Part shown: positions 25,517-33,296 of the stretch, piece by piece
How the letters are laid out: the number at the start of each line of letters is the position of its first letter
How positions within the stretch are numbered: position 1 is the stretch's first letter
Assembly (NCBI RefSeq): GCF_000250635.1
Contig: NC_016940.1
Span: forward strand, 2,714,001-2,778,000
DNA length: 64,000 nucleotides
Source: Saprospira grandis str. Lewin
GTDB lineage: Bacteria; Bacteroidota; Bacteroidia; Chitinophagales; Saprospiraceae
Direction of reading: 5' to 3'
The notes under the pieces: generated by a model
What the model was told of the DNA's origin: nothing
Seen by the model: only the letters and a program-made list of their open reading frames with translations
Databases searched by the model: none
Translations under genes and position numbers: made by a program

Positions 25517-27643
25517 ATGAAACAAACGATTAGTTTCCTCTTCGCCCTCTGCTGTAGCTTTCCGCTAGTAGCACAACTTACAGTTACCTTAGATAGCACA
25601 CAAGATGTGAGCTGTAATGGCAATAACGATGGGGCTGTTTTTGTCACGGCAGACCTTAATAGCTGTAGCTCAACTACCGTTTTAATCAATGAGTTTTTAG
25701 TAGATGGACCTGGGACTGGAGACGGAACAGGTTGTGGCGCCAATGGCGACCCCCTCTCTGAAGAATATATTGAGCTCATCGCTCCCGCAGGTACAGATTT
25801 GAGTTGTTATGTTTTGACCGATGGCGACTGGATTTTGACGCTGCCCGCAGGCAGTATCGTCCCCTCCGATGGCTTGTTTACGATTGGCCATAATAACTCA
25901 CCTTTGCATGTTGGTAACGGAACTACCTTTGACCTCGATGTTGAGGGCTGTAACTGTATCGCCGATGTAGGAGCACTAAGTTGTCAGGACCTTATTTTTA
26001 CCAATGGTGGAGAATACCTTACTATGTATAACGCCAGCGGAACCTTTATTGATGGGGTGATTTATGGCAGTCCGAGCAGTGTGAATAATACGCCTACCCC
26101 TGGAGATATTATCAGCACCTCTGGCTTGACGGGTTGTGTAGGCAGTGTAACTATTCCCGCTCTCTCTAGCTATGCCACAATTAGCGTTTCTGGAGATGTC
26201 TACCAACGCGACCCTGATGGTGGAAGTACTTGGGCCGCTACCAATGCCATGACGCCCAATGCATGTAATGTGGGCGGTGCTGGAAACCTAAGCTTCCTTT
26301 GGTCTAATGGAGATACCACCGAAGACCTTTCTGGCCTAGCCGGAGGTACTTATACCCTAACTGTAACAGAAAGTAATGGAACTACAGCGACCGTAACCGC
26401 TACTATCAATGAACCTACCGCTATTGTGGCTACTTCTAGCTTGACCGACCCCAACTGTCCGAACAGCTTGGATGGCGCTATTGATATTAGCGTAAGCGGC
26501 GGCGCCAATGCCTATACTTTTGCTTGGTCAAATGGCGAAGTTACAGAAGACTTGACGAATGTGGCCGCAGGAAGCTATAGCGTGACCATCACGGATACTA
26601 CTGGCTGCGAATTGGTCGATAGCTATCAACTCAATACGCCTTCTGGCTTTGCCGTAGCGCTCGATTCTGCCGTTTCGCCCCTTTGTAATGGCGATGCTAA
26701 CGGAACAATTGATGTGAGCGTGACGGGTGGTGTTGCGCCAATTACTTACCTTTGGTCCAATACGGCCACCACCGAAGACCTTAGCGTTTTGGCCGCTGGC
26801 ACTTATGCCCTTACTGTTACCGACGGCAACGGCTGTACCGATACTTTGTCGGCTGTTTTGCAAGATCCTACTCTACTTACGGCTAGCAGCAGTAGCCAAG
26901 ACGAAAGCTGCGCCCTCAATGATGGCCAGATTGATCTTAGCCCCCAAGGCGGAACCGCCCCCTACACTTTCCTTTGGTCTGATGGCTCTACTACAGAAGA
27001 CCTTAGCGGATTGAGCGCAGGAAGTTATACGGTAACCATCAATGATGCGAATGCCTGCCAAACAACAGCTACGGCTCAACTGGCTGCTGCCAGGCCTCCA
27101 ACACTTAATCCTAGCCTAGGTTATAGCAACCAACAAGATACGGCCATGGATTTGGGCCTGACTATTCCCGCTACTACTGGCGCTAATGAAGCTGGCGTAA
27201 GCTATAGCTGGACCTACAGCCCCGCAGGCGGCCTAAACCTCAGCTCCGATACCCTTAGCGATATCGAACTAAGCGGCCTGAGCGTAGGAAATTATACCAT
27301 TACCGTTAGCGCTACGGCCAACAACTGTACGCTCAGCGAAACACTTACGCTAGAAATTACCGAATTGCCAGAGCCTGCCGTACCTTCGGCCTTTACGCCC
27401 AATGGCGATAATATCAACCCCAGTTTCCGCGCCCTCTATCTAGATGCCGCCTATGTGGATGAGTTCAAGATTTATAACCGCTGGGGCCAATTGGTCTATG
27501 ACAATGCCGATAACCCCGTTTGGGATGGAACCATTGAGGGAACTGTACAGGCCCGCGATGTCTATATTTATCTCATTAGCTACCAACGCCCACAAGATAG
27601 CGAGCCCGTTGTGCTCCGTGGCCAAGTGACGCTTTTGCGCTAA
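25517..27643 (+). CDS. secreted protein with lamin-tail domain, SprB repeats and CHU_C C-terminal domain
   Basis: Probable type IX-secreted surface protein, 708 residues, with signal peptide ending FPLVAQ. The first half of a SprB repeat (DVSCNGNNDGAVFVTA, about residues 27-45) is interrupted by a lamin-tail-like domain (VLINEFLVDGPG ... EEYIELIAPAGTD, about 55-230). The repeat's second half (LSFLWSNGDTTEDLSGL) resumes near 255. Further SprB repeats follow (about 300-520), then a distinct Ig-like segment. The C-terminus is a gliding-motility CHU_C domain (PSAFTPNGDNINPSF ... IYNRWGQLVYDN ... VVLRGQVTLLR). The CHU_C domain and adjacent sprA suggest secretion by the type IX system; ligand is unknown. 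Confidence 0.88.
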   Translation: MKQTISFLFALCCSFPLVAQLTVTLDSTQDVSCNGNNDGAVFVTADLNSCSSTTVLINEFLVDGPGTGDGTGCGANGDPLSEEYIELIAPAGTDLSCYVLTDGDWILTLPAGSIVPSDGLFTIGHNNSPLHVGNGTTFDLDVEGCNCIADVGALSCQDLIFTNGGEYLTMYNASGTFIDGVIYGSPSSVNNTPTPGDIISTSGLTGCVGSVTIPALSSYATISVSGDVYQRDPDGGSTWAATNAMTPNACNVGGAGNLSFLWSNGDTTEDLSGLAGGTYTLTVTESNGTTATVTATINEPTAIVATSSLTDPNCPNSLDGAIDISVSGGANAYTFAWSNGEVTEDLTNVAAGSYSVTITDTTGCELVDSYQLNTPSGFAVALDSAVSPLCNGDANGTIDVSVTGGVAPITYLWSNTATTEDLSVLAAGTYALTVTDGNGCTDTLSAVLQDPTLLTASSSSQDESCALNDGQIDLSPQGGTAPYTFLWSDGSTTEDLSGLSAGSYTVTINDANACQTTATAQLAAARPPTLNPSLGYSNQQDTAMDLGLTIPATTGANEAGVSYSWTYSPAGGLNLSSDTLSDIELSGLSVGNYTITVSATANNCTLSETLTLEITELPEPAVPSAFTPNGDNINPSFRALYLDAAYVDEFKIYNRWGQLVYDNADNPVWDGTIEGTVQARDVYIYLISYQRPQDSEPVVLRGQVTLLR

Positions 27644-27665
27644 GTTTTTCGCCCAATAAAAAGAG

Positions 27666-27706
27666 AGCTCCCCTTGCAGTGTTTTGCTGTAAGGGGAGTT
27701 TTTTTT
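27666..27706 (+). terminator. intrinsic terminator of the lamin-tail/CHU_C gene
   Basis: CTCCCCTTGCAG and CTGTAAGGGGAG form a 12-bp stem (one G-T) followed by eight T residues, which run directly into the GGGG end of repeat copy 11. Confidence 0.9.
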
Positions 27707-27903
27707 GGGGCTGCCCCTTGCGCTAGGTTAAAACCCAGCGCAAAGCGGTATCGCTTTGCGAAGCTATACAAAATGAGGGTTAAAACCCTCATGAATGATC
27801 GCTCGGGTCGGGCCATTGCGCAGCTCGCAGGTCTGCTCGGCCCTGCGGCGGCTTCGCCGCCTTGGTCTGCCGCCTTCGGCGGCCCTGCTACAGCCCCTCA
27901 GCC
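27707..27903 (+). repeat. GC-rich modular element, class II, copy 11, with hairpins inserted
   Basis: GGGGCTGCCCCTTGCG ... CAGCCCCTCAGCC. After the first 12 bases it is interrupted by GCGCTAGGTTAAAACCCAGCGC-type and ATGAGGGTTAAAACCCTCAT hairpins (27720-27792). It then resumes with GGGTCGGGCCATTGCGCAGC and the core GCAGGTCTGCTCGGCCCT. This makes it ~197 bp instead of ~120. Confidence 0.82.
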
Positions 27904-27925
27904 TGCGGGCCTTCGGCCCTTTTGA

Positions 27926-27998
27926 CTGTAGGTTGAAACCTACAGCCAGATGTGGTATTGCTTCGCAATGATCTATGAATGAGGATTAAAACCCTCAT
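27926..27998. repeat. GGTT-NN-AACC hairpin pair
   Basis: CTGTAGGTTGAAACCTACAG at 27926-27945 and ATGAGGATTAAAACCCTCAT at 27979-27998, separated by a TATTGCTTCGCAATGAT hairpin. The arrangement mirrors that at 23819-23894. The rest of the 27644-28079 gap is terminator and repeat; no gene was seen. Confidence 0.75.
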
Positions 27999-28026
27999 GG
28001 ATTAAACAAAAGCTGCAGGGATTGGC

Positions 28027-28067
28027 AAAAAAAAGAACAAAGCCCCAAACTTCCGTTTGGGGCTTTG
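28027..28067 (-). terminator. terminator of the left-arm gene
   Basis: CAAAGCCCCAAAC and GTTTGGGGCTTTG form a 13-bp stem with a TTCC loop. On the minus strand it is followed by TTCTTTTTTTT. The same hairpin sits after the right-arm gene at 37531. Confidence 0.88.
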
Positions 28068-28079
28068 AATAGCTCGTTT

Positions 28080-30356
28080 TTATTTTTTATGGAGTGGAAT
28101 TTCTTTAATCAATTGATCAGCATTATTGGATAAGACCTGTTTAACCGATATTCCTCCATTTGGATACACAAAGTTGTCAATAGGATCAAGCAATAACCAT
28201 TGTACTTCTACGCTATTTCCTTTCTTTACCGTTTGTAAGCTCCCCTTAACAAGTTTGAAAAACCCTTCTTGCATTCCTTCTGTCTTTGTATTAGCTACAG
28301 AGGCATTTATACTAACATTTGCTGAGCTATAATTTGTAGTAGATTTTTCTGTAGCATATTCATCTGTAAGAGAATAGTCGCCTCCAAGTATGCCATCAAG
28401 ACCAAAGTTTGCAGCGCCTGTTCGCCCGATGTTATGTGTGGAACCTTTTGTTTTACTACTCCCTATTTCAACTCCAGCCTCTGCAGCTATATTTACAGTT
28501 CTTTGATCCGCAGCTATTTTATAGCTAATCTCTGCAGAAAATTCGTGATAAGCAGTACCATCAGCTTCCACAATTAGCCGAGCATTAAAACTGGCTTTGA
28601 TTTCATAGTCAGGCCCCTTTTTTTGACTAACATTCATGCTTAGAGCTGTGGCTTTTGCCGCATACTGCCCGTTGTTTTTATTCAACTGAAATTTGATAGT
28701 AAGCGAGAGGGTACTATCATTAGAGAGTAGAATATTTTGAGTTAAGCTATCTTCGGTATGGCTAGGGGCCCATTGCACTACTGCTTGTTGACAACTTTTT
28801 ATGGCCTCTTTTATATTGTCCTCCTGGAAATTATGAGCGAGAATTAGTGCTAAGTCTTCAGCTAATGTTGCATTAGCCCTATTTGCTTCTATATAGCTGA
28901 TTAGCCCATTTTTTTCTTTATGGAAAAAAGTATTGCCTATAGCCTTTTTATAAGGCCGTATAAGATGATGGGCTAAAATTATATTTCTGCCCTTGAGGCT
29001 TGCTTTGAGTTGTTTAAGCTCAGCCTCCAAGGCTGGAGCAAAAGCAGCCATTGCCGCTTCTTTTTTGAAATAGGCGATTAATTTTTCAGTTAAACAATCT
29101 AGCTTATAGACGCTATTGTCAGTTGCAAAAACATTAGACTGCCTTACCCAATCTAAGTAAATATCATAGCAGTTAAATTTTGCTCTTGCACCATCTATTT
29201 CTGCAAGAAGAGCTAGAATTTTGTGAAGGTTGGGTAGCACTACTTTAGTGTGATTTTCATACCATGCTTCAGGATGCGCAATTAAAAAGGTAGCTGTTTT
29301 ATCGATGACCTTAATCATATTACTGGATACATCTTCATTGCTTAGTTGTCCTTTCGGAAGGAGTTTACGGCTGTAATCAAAAATTAGCTGAACGACTTTG
29401 GGGTCATCAACTTTATCCCATTCTTTTATTTCTTCTAATACATAGATAGCGTTAATTTTTAGATCTCGGTATTTTTCTAGCGTATCTAAGACCATCAGCT
29501 CATAAATAGTTTTTATGCTTTGGGTTTTCCAGTTTTCAACTTTTGCAGTCCATTTCTCTATAGCCATTTCTTTCTCTCTTTCCTTCTCTTTTCGTGTCTC
29601 CTCCAATTCTTTTTCCTTCTCCTTCAACTCCTCCTCCGTCAAAAAGTCATCTTTGGCCAGGGCTTGGTCCAAAATGGGTTCTAGTTGATTTGGGGAAAGG
29701 ACATAAGGCGCAATGCTAGACTCAATAAAGCGGGATTTAGCTCTATACTTCTTAATCTTTTCTACCGCATCATAACGCTCAAAAATTTGGGCCAATTCTT
29801 CTAAAAACATACTGGGCGGCTTGTTGTCTGCCTGCTCTACTAAAGCCTTAATATCTGCTGCAATTAGACGGCAAACTTTGAGCTTTTTACCTTGAGAAAA
29901 GCAGATATACAAATGATTTAGAGCATTCGTTCTTAGCCATTTGTCTTTTTGAATATTGCTTTTTAGGCTTTTTGCTTTATCTGCTAAATCTAGAGCATTT
30001 TGAGCAAATTGTAATAAAAAATCAGTTTTGGGAATATCCTCTTCCTTAAGGGCCAAAAATAGCTGCTTCAAATTGGCCTTATCTGTTTTGAGCTGTGGCT
30101 TAAAGGCCTTTAGGCCCTCTTTGGTCTTGAGCAAAGCCGCCTTCAGGCTCGGGCGATCAGGATCCTCTGCCGGAAGTTCCTGATAAAGCGCATAGAGCTC
30201 TTGATATTGGGCCAAGGTTTCTTCATAAAGGGCCGTGTCTTCTTGATACTGCTGCTGCTTTTTTAGAAAAAGTTGATGATTATCCATTTTTATAGTATTG
30301 AATGGGCTAATAAATAAGAAGCTGTGAAATAGAAAAATGGCTAATGCTTTCATCAT
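28080..30356 (-). CDS. inverted-duplicate protein of unknown function, left copy
   Basis: I do not recognise this family. About 758 residues from the start at 30356 (MMKALAIFLFHSFLF, a short hydrophobic segment that may be a signal or anchor). A later start at MDNHQLFLKK would give a cytoplasmic protein. The N-terminal third is helical and charged (KKQQQYQEDTALYEETLAQYQELYALYQEL), then a strong coiled coil (EELKEKEKELEETRKEKEREKE, near residue 250). The middle is alpha-helical. The last ~200 residues are beta-like and Gly/Ala/Ser/Thr-rich (EIGSSKTKGSTHNIGRTGAA). It differs from the right copy mainly in a patch after DIPKTDF (LLQFAQNALDLADKAKSLK against WVKFAQNARKVALKARKLQ) and by seven fewer coiled-coil residues. 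Upstream frame to 30590 is repeat element. Confidence 0.75.
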   Translation of the reverse strand: MMKALAIFLFHSFLFISPFNTIKMDNHQLFLKKQQQYQEDTALYEETLAQYQELYALYQELPAEDPDRPSLKAALLKTKEGLKAFKPQLKTDKANLKQLFLALKEEDIPKTDFLLQFAQNALDLADKAKSLKSNIQKDKWLRTNALNHLYICFSQGKKLKVCRLIAADIKALVEQADNKPPSMFLEELAQIFERYDAVEKIKKYRAKSRFIESSIAPYVLSPNQLEPILDQALAKDDFLTEEELKEKEKELEETRKEKEREKEMAIEKWTAKVENWKTQSIKTIYELMVLDTLEKYRDLKINAIYVLEEIKEWDKVDDPKVVQLIFDYSRKLLPKGQLSNEDVSSNMIKVIDKTATFLIAHPEAWYENHTKVVLPNLHKILALLAEIDGARAKFNCYDIYLDWVRQSNVFATDNSVYKLDCLTEKLIAYFKKEAAMAAFAPALEAELKQLKASLKGRNIILAHHLIRPYKKAIGNTFFHKEKNGLISYIEANRANATLAEDLALILAHNFQEDNIKEAIKSCQQAVVQWAPSHTEDSLTQNILLSNDSTLSLTIKFQLNKNNGQYAAKATALSMNVSQKKGPDYEIKASFNARLIVEADGTAYHEFSAEISYKIAADQRTVNIAAEAGVEIGSSKTKGSTHNIGRTGAANFGLDGILGGDYSLTDEYATEKSTTNYSSANVSINASVANTKTEGMQEGFFKLVKGSLQTVKKGNSVEVQWLLLDPIDNFVYPNGGISVKQVLSNNADQLIKEIPLHKK

Positions 30357-30374
30357 TTTGTTTTTGTGTTTATG

Positions 30375-30406
30375 CAAAAGTAGTAACTTTAATTTATAAA
30401 CGCAAA
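30375..30406 (-). promoter_or_regulatory. Bacteroidota promoter of the left-arm gene
   Basis: On the minus strand, TTTG (30406-30403), a 20-base spacer and TACTTTTG (30382-30375) match both promoter elements perfectly. The right arm has the same promoter with TACTTTTA. Confidence 0.75.
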
Positions 30407-30457
30407 ATGACTTTGAAATTTTTATCAAAGGATGGCCGAAGCGCAGGACTTCCATTC

Positions 30458-30588
30458 GGCCTAGCGATGCGGCGGGGTGGCCCGCAGGGCCAGACCGAAG
30501 GCGAAACGAAGTGTAGCCTGAAGGGCCGAGCAGACCTGCGAGCCCCAAAGCGTAGCGCCGCAAGGCCGCAGGCCGCAGCGGAGGCCCC
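30458..30588 (-). repeat. GC-rich modular element, class I, copy 12
   Basis: GGCCTAGCGATGCGGCGGGG ... GGAGGCCCCAAAA. It is identical to copy 13 of the other arm on both sides of one hairpin module, which is GAAGGCGAAACGAAGTGTAG here and AAAGCCGCCACAGGCGGCTG there. Confidence 0.87.
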
Positions 30589-30605
30589 AAAAAATCAGCA
30601 GTAGA

Positions 30606-30650
30606 AATAAAAAAAGCGGGCCCGCAGCAAAAATGCTACAGACCCGCTTA
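30606..30650 (-). terminator. second terminator after tRNA-Asp
   Basis: On the minus strand AGCGGGTCTGTAGCA pairs with TGCTGCGGGCCCGCT (G-U pairs allowed) around TTTTT, followed by TTTTTT. It backs up the terminator next to the tRNA. Confidence 0.8.
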
Positions 30651-30654
30651 AAAT

Positions 30655-30682
30655 GAAAAAAGCACCAACTTGCGTTAGTGCT
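30655..30682 (-). terminator. terminator of tRNA-Asp
   Basis: On the minus strand AGCACTAAC and GTTGGTGCT form a 9-bp stem with a GCAA loop, followed by TTTTTT, seven bases after the tRNA 3' end. Confidence 0.88.
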
Positions 30683-30688
30683 TTTTTG

Positions 30689-30762
30689 CGGTCTGGACGG
30701 GACTCGAACCCGCGACCCCCTGCGTGACAGGCAGGTATTCTAACCAACTGAACTACCAGACC
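30689..30762 (-). tRNA. tRNA-Asp (anticodon GTC)
   Basis: Acceptor arms GGTCTGG and CCAGACC pair fully. The anticodon stem-loop CCTGC-CTGTCAC-GCAGG carries GTC, and the T arm GCGGG-TTCGAGT-CCCGT is standard. Discriminator base is G and CCA is not encoded. It has its own promoter and two terminators, and lies in the core of the inverted duplication. Confidence 0.95.
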
Positions 30763-30789
30763 AGTGATGCCCTCTTTTTGAGTGCGACA

Positions 30790-30821
30790 CAAATATAAGA
30801 CGGGATTTTGGACTTTCCAAA
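30790..30821 (-). promoter_or_regulatory. Bacteroidota promoter of tRNA-Asp
   Basis: On the minus strand, TTTG (30821-30818), a 20-base spacer and TATATTTG (30797-30790) match both elements perfectly, about 28 bases before the tRNA 5' end. Confidence 0.8.
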
Positions 30822-30896
30822 TTTATTTTTAGAAATAGGCCATTTTTTTCTAAAAAAAGAGCAAAAACAAGCCTATAAGCCCAAAAAGGCGCCTTT

Positions 30897-31475
30897 TTAG
30901 TAAATGATTCTAGACAAAGAAGCAATTACGGCAGAGAGGCGGACCGACTCAAATACTCGGGCTTCGGTGCTGCCAAGGCCCAACAAAGAAGCTTCATGAG
31001 ATTTTACACAAGCCTCGCAACCATTTACGGCAGAAACGGCCAAGCTAACGAGCTCAAAAAATTCTTTGCCCAAAACGGGGTTCATCATGATATTCATCCG
31101 CAAACCTGCGCGCATAGTTTCGTAAGAATCTTTGCCCATATAGTGGCGGAAACGGTAAAATACATTGTTGGCACTTAGCAAAGAGCTACAAGCAATGGCA
31201 TCAGCAATTTCGGCTTCTGTGGCCTCGGCTTCTCTAGCTTGGGCCGTGAAAGATTTTTCTAAAACGGTATTGTGCAAAGCATTGGCAATAGCCAAGCTAA
31301 TGAGCGCTACCTCTTTGGCATTGAGCTCTTTAGAGCGACGAAAGCCCTTGAGATTCATGCGTAAATCGCGCAAATATTTAGACTCGCCCTTAATCAGTTG
31401 CTCTAGGCTAGGGTTGCTATAATCTTCGGTTAGGCCAAGGTCGGCCAATAAATCATTTAGGGTACTAGATAGCAT
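30897..31475 (-). CDS. AhpD-like alkylhydroperoxidase (carboxymuconolactone decarboxylase family)
   Basis: Cytoplasmic all-helical thiol peroxidase or disulfide reductase. The catalytic motif NGCEACVKSHEASLLGLG supplies Cys153, Cys156 and His160 in the CxxC-x3-H arrangement of AhpD. At 192 residues it is a little longer than typical members. In mycobacteria AhpD regenerates AhpC. Here it lies directly downstream of an AhpC-type peroxiredoxin on the same strand, which supports the same pairing. A terminator-like hairpin between the two could lower its expression relative to AhpC. Confidence 0.88.
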   Translation of the reverse strand: MLSSTLNDLLADLGLTEDYSNPSLEQLIKGESKYLRDLRMNLKGFRRSKELNAKEVALISLAIANALHNTVLEKSFTAQAREAEATEAEIADAIACSSLLSANNVFYRFRHYMGKDSYETMRAGLRMNIMMNPVLGKEFFELVSLAVSAVNGCEACVKSHEASLLGLGSTEARVFESVRLSAVIASLSRIIY

Positions 31476-31494
31476 TTTTGTTAAATTTGGAGTG

Positions 31495-31530
31495 AAAAAA
31501 AAGCCGCTTCTCCCAAAAGGAGAAGGCAGC
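31495..31530 (-). terminator. terminator or attenuator between ahpC-like and ahpD-like genes
   Basis: On the minus strand GCCTTCTCC pairs with GGGAGAAGCGGC-type sequence around TTTT, followed by eight T residues. It lies between two genes expected to work together, so partial read-through is likely. Confidence 0.7.
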
Positions 31531-31553
31531 TCATCTATATATTAAACCGTCAA

Positions 31554-32105
31554 TTAGACATTGAGGGTAGCTTCTCCTTTCTTCCAGTTACAGGGGCAAA
31601 GCTCATCGGTTTGCAAACCGTCGAGTACGCGGATAACCTCTTCTACGTTACGGCCTACATTAAGGTCGTTTACGCTAACAAAGCGGATCACGTTATCAGG
31701 ATCAATGATGAAAGTAGCACGGTAAGCTACGCGCTCATTGGCTTCCAAAATACCCAACTCTTCAGCCAAAGACTTAGAGGTATCGGCGAGCATAGGAAAC
31801 TGCAAGCCACGTAGGTCCTCATGGTCATGTCTCCAAGCCAAGTGAACAAACTCAGAGTCAGTAGAAGCACCAATTAGGGTTGTGTCACGATCGCGGAACT
31901 CATCAAAGGCTTTGTTGAACTCAGCAATTTCAGTAGGACAAACGAAAGTGAAATCTTTGGGCCACCAGAACATAACGGTCCAGCGGTTATCTTCATTTTT
32001 GAAGTCATTAACGAGCTCAGCAAACTCTTTTCCCTTTTCTAGAGAAACTACTGCTTGCTTTTTAAATTGAGGAAACTCAGAGCCGATTGAAAGTAGGCGA
32101 TTCAT
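31554..32105 (-). CDS. ahpC: AhpC/TSA-family peroxiredoxin
   Basis: Reduces hydrogen peroxide and organic hydroperoxides. The peroxidatic cysteine is Cys56 in DFTFVCPTE. Resolving cysteines are near the C-terminus at 170 and 172 (DELCPCNWKKG), giving a 2-Cys type with an extra cysteine. At 183 residues it matches the AhpC length. No AhpF-type reductase is nearby; the adjacent AhpD-like protein is the likely partner. It is divergent from oxyR, whose product probably controls it. The start at 32105 (MNRLLSIGSEFPQFK) fits the family N-terminus. Confidence 0.93.
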   Translation of the reverse strand: MNRLLSIGSEFPQFKKQAVVSLEKGKEFAELVNDFKNEDNRWTVMFWWPKDFTFVCPTEIAEFNKAFDEFRDRDTTLIGASTDSEFVHLAWRHDHEDLRGLQFPMLADTSKSLAEELGILEANERVAYRATFIIDPDNVIRFVSVNDLNVGRNVEEVIRVLDGLQTDELCPCNWKKGEATLNV

Positions 32106-32197
32106 ACTAGTTTTATTTTAAGTTGTCAAACAAAAATTACGAAAGCTTAATTTAGTTCAGAGCCTAAGCCCTTGACTTTCGTTCTATCTTGCTAACA

Positions 32198-32205
32198 CAA
32201 AAATA
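32198..32205 (-). promoter_or_regulatory. candidate -7 element of ahpC
   Basis: TATTTTTG on the minus strand matches TAnnTTTG, about 93 bases before ahpC. No clear TTTG lies at the normal upstream spacing, which would suit an activator-dependent promoter. Confidence 0.5.
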
Positions 32206-32249
32206 CGTCAGCCGTTTAAATAAATCGAATTGATTTTTTTGATAAAAAT

Positions 32250-32264
32250 ATAGACAGACTCTAT
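32250..32264. promoter_or_regulatory. candidate OxyR half-site
   Basis: ATAG-ACAGACT-CTAT has the outer bases and spacing of the OxyR consensus ATAG-N7-CTAT. It lies about 45-60 bases upstream of the ahpC -7 element in the oxyR-ahpC intergenic region. The inner T/A positions of the consensus are not matched, and no second properly spaced site was found. Confidence 0.4.
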
Positions 32265-32368
32265 ATAGCCTGCAACTTGAAATAAAAGAAGCTGTAATCT
32301 TTTTTAAGCCGAATTTTATTTAGAAAAGCAACCCTAAATCACTCAATAATTAGTTAAACTTTTTTTTA

Positions 32369-33295
32369 ATGCCTACACTCAGTCAACTAGAATATATTGT
32401 CGCTGTAGATTTACATCGGCATTTTGGGGCCGCGGCCCAACACTGCTATGTAACGCAGCCCACTTTGAGTATGCAAATCAAAAAAGCAGAGGAAGAGCTG
32501 GGTCTTAGCCTCTTTGACCGCAGCCGCCAACCTATTGTACCCACCGAAATGGGCCGCTTAATTATTGAACAGGGCCGAGTGATCCTTCGAGAACGAGACC
32601 GACTGCATGAACTATTGGCCGAATTTAAAAATGAGTTGCAGGGCCATCTTCGCCTGGGGATTATTCCCACTCTAGCCCCTTATTTGTTGCCTAAGTTTGT
32701 GGGGGATTTTGTCCGAAATTATCCCAAAATTAAGCTGGAAGTGCTAGAGCTATCTACTAAAGACTTGGCCGAAGCACTAGAAAAAGACCAGGTTGATTTA
32801 GGGATTTTAGTTACACCTTTTCGACAGGCCAAGATCCATACAATTCCCCTTTTTTATGAGGAAATTCAGCTCTATATTCATGAGCAAGATCCTCTTTTTA
32901 AGGAGCGTGTTGTTGCCGCCGAGGAGCTCAAAGGAAGAAGCCTTTGGCTACTTAGACAAGACCACTGTTTCCGCAATCAAATGATCAACCTTTGTAAAAT
33001 TCCGCAAGAAGAACAACGGCTGCCTTTTAGCTTTGATAGTGGCTCCTTGGAGGCTTTGCAGCGTTTGGTGGACCAAGAAGGGGGCTTTACGCTTTTGCCC
33101 GAATTAGCCTGCCGTGCCGAACAAGCTCCCCGCCTTCGCCCAATTTCCCCAAAACCACTGCGAGAGGTAAGCCTGGCCCATTTGCATAATTTTGCCAAAC
33201 CCCGCTGGATTAAAATTCTGAAGGAGGAAATTTTGGCCGCCCTGCCCAAACGAATGCAGGAGCTCCAAGACGGACAGCTAGTCGATTGGCAATAG
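32369..33295 (+). CDS. oxyR: hydrogen peroxide sensor regulator OxyR (LysR family)
   Basis: LysR-type activator of peroxide defence. The N-terminal winged helix (LSQLEYIVAVDLHRHFGAAAQHCYVTQPTLSMQIKKAEEELG) is followed by a co-inducer domain. The motif RQDHCFRNQMINLC carries Cys200 and Cys209, nine residues apart as in E. coli OxyR (199 and 208), so both redox-switch cysteines are present. At 308 residues it has the usual length. It is divergently placed from the ahpC-ahpD pair, a standard OxyR target arrangement. It converges on the M48 gene with a single base between the stop codons. Confidence 0.93.
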   Translation: MPTLSQLEYIVAVDLHRHFGAAAQHCYVTQPTLSMQIKKAEEELGLSLFDRSRQPIVPTEMGRLIIEQGRVILRERDRLHELLAEFKNELQGHLRLGIIPTLAPYLLPKFVGDFVRNYPKIKLEVLELSTKDLAEALEKDQVDLGILVTPFRQAKIHTIPLFYEEIQLYIHEQDPLFKERVVAAEELKGRSLWLLRQDHCFRNQMINLCKIPQEEQRLPFSFDSGSLEALQRLVDQEGGFTLLPELACRAEQAPRLRPISPKPLREVSLAHLHNFAKPRWIKILKEEILAALPKRMQELQDGQLVDWQ

Positions 33296-33296
33296 C

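Larger units (their letters stand above)
27707..30588 (-). repeat. left arm of a 2.9-kb inverted duplication
   Basis: This segment and 35002-37893 are inverted copies of each other. The coding part shared by both arms is near-identical over its last two thirds. Each arm consists of a class I element, a promoter, one ~760-residue gene, a terminator and a class II element. The arm boundaries coincide with the outer ends of the GC-rich elements. The class II side carries different hairpin insertions in the two arms. Confidence 0.88.

Noticed and set aside
27674-27925. 83-codon frame after the lamin-tail/CHU_C gene
   Set aside because: It consists of the terminator, hairpins and class II element copy 11.
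23819-27998. Possible CRISPR repeats, because GGTTTCAACC-type sequences recall some CRISPR repeat ends
   Set aside because: Spacing is irregular, the units are palindromes rather than direct repeats with unique spacers, and no cas gene is present.
30595-30792. 65-codon minus-strand frame over the tRNA-Asp region
   Set aside because: It is the tRNA gene and its terminators read as protein.
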